Source: Acanthaster planci
Lineage: Eukaryota > Echinodermata > Asteroidea > Valvatida > Acanthasteridae
Length of the DNA: 34,658 bases
Reading direction: 5' to 3'
NCBI RefSeq assembly: GCF_001949145.1
Contig: NW_019091483.1
Span: forward strand, 782,828-817,485
Below, piece after piece: positions 1-9,384 of this stretch. The position numbers and the translations under genes were made by a program. The notes beneath the pieces are model-generated. The model did no database searches and had not been told where the DNA came from. It was given only the letters and a program-made list of their open reading frames with translations. The first letter of the stretch is position 1. Every line of letters starts with the position of its first letter.

Positions 1-1846
1 ACTGTTGTCTCCCCAGCTCCAGTACTGGGCTTGGCCGTGGTTCTTTGTGTCTCTGCAGTTGTGGCATTAGATACAGTAGTGTCTACTTTCATTGTTGTCT
101 GACCAGCTGCAGTGGTTCCTTCGAAACGGGTTGTTTCTTTTCCTAGAGTAGTCACATCGGCCACTGTTGTCTCTACCACTGTTGTCTCAGCAGCTCCAGC
201 ACTTGGTTTGACCGTGGTTCGTTTTGTCTCTGCAGTTGTGGCATCAGATAGAGTAGTGTCTACTCTGACTGTTGTCTCACCAGGTGCAGTAGTTCCTTCG
301 AAACGGGTTGTTTCTTTGCCTAGAGTAGTCACATCAGCCACTGTTGTCTCTACCACTGTTGTCTCAGCAGATGCAATGGTTCGTTGCTCTGTGGTTATTT
401 GTGTCTGTGCAGTAGTGAGATCTGCCACAATTGTCTCTGCCACTGTTGTCTCAGCAGCTGCAGTGGTTCGTTGCTCTGTGGCAATTTGTGTCTGTGCAAT
501 AGTAAAATCTGCCACAGTTGTCTCTACCACTGTTGTCTCAGCAGCTGCAGTGGTTTGTTGCTCTGTGGTTATTTGTGTCTCTGCAGTAGTGGAATTAGCC
601 ACAGTAGTGTCTACTCTGATTGTTGTCTCAACAGCTGCAGTGGTTCCTTCAAAACGGATTGTTTCTTTTCCTAGAGTAGTCACATCAGGCACTGTTGTCT
701 CTACCACTGTTGTCTCAGCAGCTGCAGTGGTTCGTTGCTCTGTGGTTATGTGTGTCTGTGCAGTAGTGAGATCTGCCACAGTTGTCTCTACCACTGTTGT
801 CTCCCCAGCTCCAGTACTTGGCTTAGCCGTGGTTTTTTGTGTCTCTGCAGTAGTGGCATTAGCCACAGTAGTGTCTACTCTGATTGTTGTCTCAACAGCT
901 GCAGTAGTTCCTTTGAAAGGGGTTGTTTCTTTCCCTGGAGTACTTACATCAGCCACTGTTGTCTCTACCACTGTTGTCTCAGCAGCTGAAGTGGTTCGCT
1001 GCTCTGTGGTTATTTGTGTTTGTGCAGTAGTGAGACCTGCCACAGTTGTCTCTACCACTGTTGTCTCTGCAGCTGCAGTACTTGGCTTGGCCGAAGTTCT
1101 TTGTGTCTCTGCAGTAGTTACATCAGCTACTTTTGTCTGTACCACGGTTGTCTCAGCAGGTACAGTAGTTGCTGTGATTGTGGTTGTTAGTGTCTGTGCA
1201 GTAGTGAGACCTGCCGCAGTTGTCTCTATTACTGTTGTCTCCACAGCTCCAGTGGTTGGCGGGGTCGTGGATGTTAATGTCTTTGCAGTAGTTATATCAG
1301 CAACTGTTGTCTCTACTACTGTTTTCTGAGCAGCAGCCGTAGTTGGTTGATCTGTGGTTGTTTGTTTCTCTCTAGTAGTGACATTAGAAATAGTTGTCTC
1401 TACAGCTGTCGTTGTCTCCACAACCTCAGTTGTTAGTCGCCCTGTGGTGGTTACTTTCTCGGTAGAAGTGATATCAGCCACAGTTGTCTCAGCGGCTGTA
1501 GTAGTTGCTTCCGCTACGGTGGTTTCTGTCTCTGTACTAGTAATATCAGCCACTGTTGTCTCTAGCGTCTCTGCAGTTTTTGGTTGATTTGTGGTTGTTT
1601 GTGTCTCTATGGATGTTAGATTAGCTGCAGTTGTCTGTACCTGTGCTGTTGATTCGACAACTGCAGCAGTTGGTTGGGCTGTGGTTATTTGCGTCTGTGT
1701 AGTAGCTCTCTCCACTGTTGTTATTTCAGCAGCTACAGCTGTTGGTACAACTGTTTCTGTTTGAGTCTCTGTAGCAGTGGCAACAGTTAAAGTTGTCTCT
1801 AACTCTGTAGCTGTGACAGCCAATGTAGATGTGTCAGTAGAGTATC
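1..1846 (-). CDS. Thr-rich mucin-like repeat exon (partial, last of three in transcription order)
   Basis: The minus strand stays open from the acceptor at 1847-1848 to the left edge: about 614 codons with no stop, the exon continuing outside the window. The acceptor reads TTTTTTTCTTTCAG then GATACTCTAC, entering in phase 1 (exon starts with the last two bases of a Gly codon). The product begins GYSTDTSTLAV and then consists of ~29-30 residue units such as ETTVVETTVADVTT, alternating with units carrying LGKETTRFEGTT, AKPSTGAGETT and AQTQITTEQRTT. Thr is about 40% of residues, Glu/Asp are frequent, Pro is modest and I see no Cys. This is the composition of a heavily O-glycosylated extracellular or surface stalk, which is inference from composition. 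No enzymatic or adhesion domain is visible. The units with R, K and F are particular to this exon, so it has diverged from the other two. The opposite strand is also open over 112-1329, but its frames carry stops elsewhere and lack splice signals. Confidence 0.8.
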
Positions 1847-1934
1847 CTGAAAGAAAAAAATACAATTTGAAGGGTAAATCTTTGATCAAGTGCAGTGCAG
1901 TTTTTACTGGTTTAAAGTATATTTCAGAGCTCAT
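1847..1934 (-). other. Conserved 88-base open leader before the acceptor of the left exon
   Basis: Upstream of the acceptor an in-frame ATG (1934-1932) starts an open stretch of 29 codons, MSSEIYFKPVKTAL..., that runs into the exon as FLSG. The ATG sits in GGACAAAATG, a good animal start context. The middle exon has an 88-base leader of identical length and related sequence at 18107-18194. The pyrimidine-rich run ending in CAG is shared, so I read this as the 3' end of an intron. A translation start here is the alternative. No signal peptide is evident. Confidence 0.5.
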
Positions 1935-3500
1935 TTTGTCCCTTTTTGGTGATGATGGTAGTTTGCAATGGGAGAATCAGTCACATACAAGATAAACGAT
2001 TTCAGTGATGGATTTGTTAATCTGATTAAAAGGGTAGGGATGTCTCTTTTGACAATGTGCCCTAAATAAGCATAATCGAAATGCTCCCTTAAGACTAGAA
2101 ACAGTCAAGTTGGCTTGAACAACAAACTGGGAGAGCAACTATTGTTGCAGTCATCAAGTTCTAATGAGACCAATTCAGGTCTTTTGCTTCGAGCTCAGTT
2201 GCATTGTTAAGCAGCATTCTTACATCATGCACCAATGTATGATTTGATGCATATAACCACTCATGTGCAAAACATACGCTGAAGTAACACATCCTCTCTA
2301 AGATTTTAGCTAGTCCGTCCCCCTTTTGTCTCCTTTTCGTCTCTCTTTGTAAGAATCTTAAATCCCTGATAATTTGTTGCAATGTAAGCACAGTCGCTGC
2401 TAGCACAGCTCTTAATTATTTCTTGACTAATAACTGTGAGAGCAAAGCAGAGAATACTACGAAGTATTGTTTTATATCATGAGTAGGAAAATAAAAGAAA
2501 CATCGGAATTCAGGAATCTGTTCTTTACAACAGTATTTGTTATAAAAGTGTTCTTTATTATGAAAGTCAACTGTGATAATAACCAAAACAGTGTCATCCG
2601 ATGAGTGTACGTACAGTGTGGGCATAATCTTCAAAATGGCGATTATTTCTATTATTGATCATCTCTAGTGAGAGATATCTTCAAAAGTCATGAATATTAA
2701 GCCATAATAAATTTACATGAAAATGACATATGACTAAACGAGGTTAAATTTGATGTATGTCTAAACCCATGAGAAGTGAGTTTTTGGGTGAAGTGAGAGT
2801 ATGGTTCCTGTGGCAGTTTAATTTCTGGTCTGCAACCATAGCAAAGCGCACAGAAGATCATACACAATATATACTGTAGGACAAGCAGATACGCACGATT
2901 ATGGTACATTATTGTGTATGGAATTCAACTAGTGCGTTAGATTCGGTAACGCAGATCAATAAGATGAAGTTGCAGCCGCAGTAAATTACAGTGTATTGAA
3001 CGCACTGCTCGAACTGCTCATCCAATCCTTTTGTTACACATCTTTGCAGCTAATTCTTTCTGGTTTGTATTTTTAGGAATAAGCACGGTTTCGCAAGAGT
3101 CAAACGGCTACCTGTTTCTTGAAATCTCAGTCACCGAAGCGAATTAACTGATGCAACACCATTTTGCAACAGAAACCTATCTATGTCCTCTGGAAACATA
3201 CGGGAATCGTCAGATGAAGAACCAGACTGCAATCTTTTATGCATGGAGCCTCATTCCCAGCACTTTGGTGTTGTTTAAAGCAGTTTCATTTGTCTGAAAA
3301 ACGGATCCGACAAGTGGAACCTTAACATTCCAAAGCACAGAAGGTGCATAAATTTCACTTTCCTCGAGCCGACTTTCGATCAGCGAACTTATCCAAGGGG
3401 GGTGGGCAAATTCAAAAGCGAACGCGTCTTTGGGGTCATTCAAAATGATGCTTTGGAGAGATAAATCAAAAGTCTTACTCACGGTCCTTGCTTTTATTTG
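1935..3500. repeat. Exon-flanking block duplicated at 18195-19040
   Basis: Ordered matches link this stretch to 18195-19040: the CTACCATCATCACCAAAA stretch (minus strand) next to the leader ATG, the interval around 2100-2260 with 18370-18540, 2340-2480 with 18720-18860, and 3380-3490 with 18905-19030. Similarity is patchy, with indels. It shows the exon was copied together with its upstream intron. A minus frame of 81 codons (3237-3482) inside begins with GTGAGTAAG, which looks like a splice donor. Its copy at ~18905-19025 keeps part of the protein pattern (LN-P, F-F-FA) but is frameshifted, so I do not call it an exon. Confidence 0.6.
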
Positions 3501-4367
3501 CTGGTATCGTTTTTGTATGGTTTTTGTTTTATATTCGATAAATAAATATATCGAATACTTTCTTTCCTACTCACCCATTCTTTGTAAAAAAAAAAACCCA
3601 AAACGAAACAAAAAACCCTACAAATTTCCGTCTCGAGGAAGTTCCCCTGCTGGATACACCACTGCTATAGTGGCTTTTGCGACTGAAAAAAATATTACGT
3701 GGTCTGAAGAAGTGAAGAATTTGACATAAAAGCAACAGATGGAAAGGGTTGCTGCTGACAAGCTGGGCTCAATTCATTCCCTTTGCAATCAATTTCAAAC
3801 TGTCACTATTCAAATCAGCTTTCAGTGACAAATATATCTCTTCTTGTTGCTGTGGAAATTAAGTTAAAGTTCAGAACAGATTCCGCCAAGACTTGGGGCT
3901 GTGTGGGGACTGTACTTTCTTTCAGTGTGCGTTCAATTTACTTTCTTTATCCAACGAAATTCCTCTAATGTTGTTTACCATGAAGCCACAGAGTTTTGTA
4001 TGGGGAAATTCCACATGAAAACGAACGAGAAATTAACCTTTAATATGGCATTGAAACCGTGACTTTTGCAGCATAAGTGATTCATACGCAATGAATAAAT
4101 ACAGGTTGAAAGCGGATATTACAATGTACATTCCAACTTTCTCTACAACAGAAAATTCAGTTGGTTGGCCTGCAGACATCAAAGGCTTCTTCAATGTCAC
4201 ACCCAAGACCCCAACATACGGGGGCTTACGTCCCCTGGAATGAAGGCATCCCCCTCACACACACACATACATATTTTGATTCGGTGCTGCGAAAATAGAA
4301 CTTATCAGATTTCCTCAAATAAGTAAAATCTATTCATTAGCATTGAAAAGGAGCAAATGGAGGAAAG
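3501..4367. other. Non-coding stretch with A-rich tract
   Basis: Holds an A/C-rich tract near 3585-3615, a weak match of 4090-4200 to 20820-20900 in the other spacer (both with AGGTTGAAAG and CTACAACAGAAAA-type strings), and a short CA run at 4256-4269. No gene is supported. Confidence 0.4.
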
Positions 4368-4557
4368 GGTATAAATGCGTTGCTTATGTACGGTAAGGTT
4401 GTACATCTGTATCACAATGAGTGCCTCCAGTGACATAAAAGTACCACAGCACCTCCCATTTCAAAATTTCCATGGCCGGGCAAGTTTTGCATTACGTCAT
4501 CTGCCATTCCCCCATATCCAGCACAAATTTACACCACCACCAGTTTTTTCAGTATAG
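4368..4557 (+). repeat. Dispersed repeat, copy A
   Basis: Shares TTTCCATGGCCGGGCAAG and the following ACAAATTTAC-ACC block with copies at 6150-6470 and 27505-27815. It also shares the preceding 'tgtatca' segment with them. A decayed non-autonomous transposon is likely; the family is not identified. Confidence 0.55.
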
Positions 4558-4759
4558 GCTATTGAAGCATTAAACATCCGCATCGTAACGATTTCCAATT
4601 TTTGGGATTCAGAAATGATTCCTCCCCATCGGGACGACTGAAATGCAGATAAAAATCAGAGTGTCCGATACCCTAGAGCGAGATTCGCGCGCTCCAGTCG
4701 CCACACTAGATTGAAAGATTTGCTTGGGTTGCGCCATCCACGTTTTTGTATGGAGAACC

Positions 4760-5265
4760 AGAACTAGACAACCTCCTTTTCTGCTGGTAGATGTTCATGC
4801 CTTTAGAATTCGCCTCAACTGTTTTCAAAAAGCTCAATTTTCTGCTGGCAGAAATTTGCATTTTACTTTGACGACTCTCGCGGCGCCCCAAAAGTGGACA
4901 ACTAGAAACTTAAAATATCCATCAGACAAAATTAATGTGGTGGTCTAAACGTGGACAACCCAGTTTTCGTATTTCATGCCAGTATATTTTTAGGTTTTTA
5001 GATTTCGTGCAGAGTATTTTTAAAAATAGTTTTTTTCTAACAGAAATGTGCGTTTTATTTTGACGACTGTCACGGCGCCCCAAAATGGGACAAATGACAA
5101 CTTTAAATTCTAAAAGTGGACAACCCAATTTTCTCATAAACTACTTGTAAAATATTTGTTTTCAAAAAATGGATTTTCTGCCAGCAGAAATTGGATTCTC
5201 CTTGTAATTGGATTCTCTCTCGCAGCGTCCAAAATCTGGCCAACTGGAAACTCAAAACGAACATT
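4760..5265 (+). repeat. Three diverged tandem units of ~165 bp
   Basis: Each unit repeats the same order of words: GTGGACAAC-CCA, a T-rich part ending TTTTCTGC-AGCAGAAATT, TTTGACGACT, CGGCGCCCCAAAA, then ACTTTAAAT. The units lie at roughly 4770-4910, 4953-5112 and 5113-5260. The third has lost part of the GACGACT segment. An inverted copy of the junction sequence lies at 5876-5945. Confidence 0.65.
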
Positions 5266-5875
5266 GCACCCCTTCGTTCAATATTGAACGGTCTTCAGAC
5301 GTCTCAACATCGCATTAGAAAATTCGTTCAGAAACTTTTCCGAACATGCAAGTTGCGAAGCGGCCCAGTAAGCCTGTTATGAGTTGAATTTGAATGATAT
5401 CTGGTACACTGAGTTCTTTAAATTCACGTGAGCATACACTGCAGAACCTCTAGTATTAAAAGCAACTCCTTTTGGTGTTATCAAATGACCACTCCAAATT
5501 GTGTTACTGTAATTTGCTGGTGTTATTTTTATACTCCTACAAGTGTTACAATGCACGAGAGGGTGTCAAAATTAACATCAACAGTTTCTAAATAACACCG
5601 AAGATTTTAACGACAGTGAAAAGCGTTGGAAAGATCCTCTGCAACATATCGGGCGTCTGAATGTTTCATTTTTGTGATTGGCAGTTTTTAGACGTACATA
5701 AAATTGTGAAGCTGCTAGGGGCCAACAGGAGCACTTCCAAAATGACACCACCCCTACCCCCAAAAATTCACTCTGTTGCTCTTATGTCATTTATATTTCT
5801 TCCCAAACCGGGTGTTGGCGGTACAACGATGGGCTACCAATTACGCCGCTTTGCAATTACAAAAACCTGAAAATG

Positions 5876-5945
5876 ATGAATTGGGTTGTCCAGTTTCGGA
5901 CCATCATATTAATTTGGCCTGTTTGAATTTGAAGTTTCTAACATA
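5876..5945 (-). repeat. Inverted copy of the ~165 bp unit junction
   Basis: The reverse complement matches 4903-4970 over about 65 bases: TAGAAACTT, then CAAATTAAT, then GGACAACCCA in the same order. Together with the tandem units it may mark the two ends of one ~1.2 kb element (about 4760-5945). Confidence 0.6.
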
Positions 5946-6149
5946 AAAATGAGAAATGTGGTTTTTCCTCTTTTGGTCCTCAATACTTGATGGTGTCACG
6001 TGGCACTCAGAAGTAGATGATTAGCGACGGATCTGAGTATAGCAGTGTAAATGAGAGGTAGATTATCAGAACAAGTTAAACTGTAGTGGGAGGTAGGTAT
6101 ATATCGTTCACCTTTTGAAGGAAGATGGGTTATTGAATCATCCCCAACT

Positions 6150-6470
6150 TTTTCTTGGTGGGAAAAAACATAGGATGGATTCTTAAGAATCTTTCAGACT
6201 TCCAGGAGCCAAAATGTATTCTATATCAGTCAACAGGACAGCACAATTATTTTTTTTAATATCCATAAAAGCCGTTTTGATGTATGGTTTTTCAGGATAT
6301 TACACCTGTGCATATGTATCATGAACATCGCCCTCTAGTGTGTCATGGTGTAAGCACCCCATCCTCCCTCCACCCATCCACCTTACAAATTTCCATGGCC
6401 GGGTAAGTCATCCCCTCCAAAATAAAGGACCCATTCTCCAGTTCCTGGCACAAATTTACGCCACAATGCG
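6150..6470 (+). repeat. Dispersed repeat, copy B
   Basis: Matches 27505-27815 in order: ATTGAATCATxCCC, GGATATTA-ACC, a CATCGCCC string, TTCCATGGCCGGG-AAGTCATCCCCT, and TTTACGCCA-AATGCG. Copies A (4368) and a weak one near 22120-22300 share the 3' part. Confidence 0.65.
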
Positions 6471-6721
6471 AATTTGCACGCACGCAAGATACAGTACCGA
6501 ATTTAATATTAAATATCAATTATAATGCTGCTGAAAAATTCGATGGAACCTTGGGTGGAAACGGCACACTGCCGTGTAGCTGGTATCAGACGATATTAGT
6601 GCCACCATTTGTAAGTCTGACCTCATTGAGAGCTTCGTAAATGAATATTTTAGTAGAAGGGTTTGGGCCCAAGTCGTCTTAGTTATGATAACCGGAATGG
6701 AAAATACCAACCGGCCCACGA

Positions 6722-6819
6722 GCCACAAAATGCTCTAATAGCAGAAAATTTGACAGCTTACACATCGTGATTCGGTCCATGCAGGCAATTTTGGATCTAT
6801 TTAATACCGGCCTTCAAAC
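6722..6819 (+). repeat. Direct repeat of 25503-25598
   Basis: About 97 bases match closely, including ATCGTGATTCGGTCC and TGCAGGCAATTTTGGA. The order of this pair conflicts with the 6150/27505 pair, so at least one of them is a mobile repeat and not part of the cassette duplication. Confidence 0.65.
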
Positions 6820-7069
6820 CTAAATGCAAACCACACATTTTCTGCTCAAGTAAACGGCTGCGACACTTAAAAGAGTCTGATCTTCCCATCAGATGCAGCC
6901 TATGGATACGTGGTGCCAAGTCGCAAAAACTAAAATATTAAAGGGACTCGACACGTTATTAAGGGACAACGTAGCCAGGTAAGCATATTTCGGACAACAC
7001 CTCTGACCAGACCTTGTGAGCATGTGCAATTTAACGGCGAACGTCATTTTATTAGACCTATTTCCAAAT

Positions 7070-7250
7070 ACTGCAGTTGATATTGGTTGTTTTTGGAATT
7101 GTACTAGTTCAGTATTTTTCAAAGTTTCTGTTTACAAGTATATGCGCACAAAAAAGATACGATCTTGCGCACGTGTTACATGTAAATGTTCAAAATATCC
7201 AGAGGCTATTGCTTTCAGCTATTCAAGGCTGAAAACATTTAAGAAAATAT
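7070..7250 (+). repeat. Direct repeat of 8152-8325
   Basis: Shared words in order: CTAGTTCAG, ATTTTCAA, ACAAGTA-GCGCACA, GGCTGAAAA and TTTAAGAAAA. The second copy is interrupted by small indels. Part of it (GCGCACATACACCATACA) recurs at ~30455-30475. Confidence 0.5.
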
Positions 7251-7319
7251 TTAATTTCCACACTGTCCACGGGCAAAAACAGTAACCATCGCAGTTTCAC
7301 AGACCAGACAAACAAAATT

Positions 7320-7435
7320 TGACACAGAGGTGCAAGAAATAAAGTCTACAAACATGCGAACATTACTCACCAAAGTTGGAAAGTAATAAAGACAAAAATA
7401 CTGCCAATGGCGTGTAAAAACAAAAACAAAAAACA
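7320..7435 (+). repeat. Block shared with 30673-30800
   Basis: Shared words: GACACAGA-GTGC, TTGGAAAGT-ATAAAGACAAA and ACTGCCAATGGC, followed by an A-rich run. It is colinear with the other cassette anchors. The A-rich run read backwards gives a hydrophobic 142-codon frame at 7251-7679 that I do not believe is a gene. Confidence 0.55.
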
Positions 7436-8151
7436 AAAAAACCCGACAAACACAACAGCAAGGGCGTTCCCAGTCCAAGCACGGAACATAGGAATACGAA
7501 AACGTGGCCAACAGGAAAACGTATTTGATTGCAGGTAGAACAAAATTAAGAAACAAAATTAATCCCAGAAACACAGAAATTTGACAGAAGTATACATCAT
7601 AAAATATTCTCAACAAGAACTGGAGAATGAACTCGAAGTTTCCCCTTTCTCCCCTTTCTCCATCTGTGTGCTCCCCCATAATACTGAAAAGGAGTATGGC
7701 AGTGATGTGGACGGTAAGAGGTCAAAGTGTATGTGCACCGTTAACAAAACATGGCAGACAGCGTAATGTAAAGAACAACATCGTCACCAATAGGGATTCC
7801 ATTTGTTAGCCAATTCGACGAGTATTTTACGCAGTTTCTGATTCCAGAACATGAGGCATGTGGAGCTGCATCCTCCCCTCCATCCAATGGGGTCACGCAA
7901 ATGTTTCAAAAAGGCGTGGAATATGAAGTGCAAGAATTCTACGGATCTCAAGCGCCCCGAAAATTGCGTCGAGCTTCGCAGCCAGGTTCGACACAACTTA
8001 AAGAAACACCTGACCCAAATGTTTCACGGGAGGATGATAATCATGCAAACTACGGCCTCTAAAGCAGGTAGTTGCCAGACGAATATCGTTTAATAGCGTA
8101 CAAAAACGTGAACATGGAGAACAGTAGTGTTCTTTTAGTAACGCAATACAC

Positions 8152-8325
8152 AACAGCTTATGTCAACTGTTATTGCCATTCTACTAGTTCAGCAATTTTC
8201 AACTTCCCTGTGCACAAGTACGCGCACATACACCATACAACCTTATACAACCTTGTTTGTAAATAGCCGCAGATAATGTTACTTTCAATTATTTCAAAGG
8301 GCTGAAAAAGTTTAAGAAAAATTGA
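8152..8325 (+). repeat. Direct repeat of 7070-7250
   Basis: Second copy of the block at 7070-7250, in the same orientation, about 1.1 kb downstream. Confidence 0.5.
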
Positions 8326-8599
8326 CAGAAGTTTTTCCTGACTACTTTATTTCCTTGAATTTCGAATGAAATTTCAAAAACTTACCAAACACAACTATCC
8401 GTGTGAAGATTTAAGGTGCCTGGATATTCAAAATTTCAATTTCTAAGGACATGTAAATGGTATTAGGCTACCATTTGCACCAAAGCGACTTAAAGGCTGT
8501 AGTAAGAGACAAACGCACCGCACTTAAGAAACCAACTGCCGGCGAGTTCACTTTCCATGTCTAGTGGGATCAACACGTAAGTTTCTTACTGTTTACCAT

Positions 8600-8716
8600 G
8601 TTTTTACTTGAGAATAGAAAGTATGTATTTAGTCTGGTACACCTGAGGCGGTCATACTTTAAGCTACTATCACCTAACTCATGCAGCCTCCGGGAGCTGC
8701 AACAGCTAAATGTCCA
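8600..8716 (+). repeat. Cassette anchor shared with 30885-31010
   Basis: Shared TTTAG-CTGGTACACCTGAGG followed by GCAGCTAAATG-CCATGCTAT. It is the last clear anchor before the 9-11.9 kb insertion-rich region, which has almost no counterpart in the other spacer. Confidence 0.55.
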
Positions 8717-8829
8717 TGCTATAACTTACATGTAATACATTGCATTAAGTAATTGAAAATATGCTATAACTTACATGTAATACATTGCATAACTTACATG
8801 TAATACATTGCATTAAGTAATTGAAAATA
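8717..8829 (+). repeat. Nested short tandem duplication
   Basis: The 25-mer starting ATAACTTACATGTAATACAT occurs exactly at 8721, 8766 and 8789. The tail TAAGTAATTGAAAATAT follows copies one and three only. Spacings of 45 and 23 bases mean a 45-bp duplication followed by a partial inner one, which is recent because the copies are identical. Confidence 0.9.
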
Positions 8830-9223
8830 TTGAGAAGTCCTGCCAATGTCGAGGACACGTGTTAACATTAAACTTACCCTTTCCGGAGAATATTAAAAGA
8901 AAACGATTTTGTGTAAAGAGTACCCTTTCCACAGACTGCTGTAGAGCAGCAAGCTTCCAGAACCCTCACACGGTCTGCCCGAGGGGATTTTAAATGGAGT
9001 CGTCCTATCAGATTCGATAACGTTTGGAAGAATCATTCCTCATTGAAAGCAGAGACACTTATGTCGGAATTTTTACCATTATGTTCCTCAAGCAATATTT
9101 TGGAATGTCTCCTGGAAATGGGTAAAAACGAAATTCGTTAACCATTCACTTCCAGGAGTATCGTTCCTAGGTCTCCTTGTTCATGAACATTTATTTTCAA
9201 TACGGCCACTTCACAATAGTGCG

Positions 9224-9349
9224 CCACCAAGAGTTTGAAACGCGTTGGCCAATCACACTGCGCAAAATCTGTCGACCAAGTGCTAGTTTGGAAAGGGTTG
9301 ACAGATATCGCTCATTTTGATTGGCCAACGCGTTGCAAATTCTTGGTGG
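9224..9349. repeat. MITE-like palindrome with 32-base arms
   Basis: The left arm 9224-9255 (CCACCAAGAGTTTG...) is the reverse complement of the right arm 9318-9349 (...TTCTTGGTGG) with about two mismatches. Each arm contains ACGCGTTGGCCAATCA. Complementarity continues inward (AATCTGTCGACC against ATATCTGTCAACC), leaving only a short loop. No transposase is present. It lies immediately left of the large foldback. Confidence 0.85.
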
Positions 9350-9384
9350 ATCTTAAGGATCTCACTTCTTTTTTAGATTCCAAA

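Noticed and set aside
112-1329. 405-codon plus-strand frame rich in VVSTTVVSA and similar frames at 15586-18213 and 33804-34337
   Set aside because: These are the reverse reading of the Thr-rich coding repeats. They are broken by stops, lack splice signals, and their hydrophobic Val/Ser/Cys pattern follows from the minus-strand codons.
4256-4269. CA microsatellite
   Set aside because: Only about five to six CA steps, too short to be informative.
7251-7679. 142-codon hydrophobic minus-strand frame resembling a membrane protein
   Set aside because: Overlaps an A-rich tract read backwards. The equivalent block at 30673-30800 does not keep the frame, and no domain is recognised.
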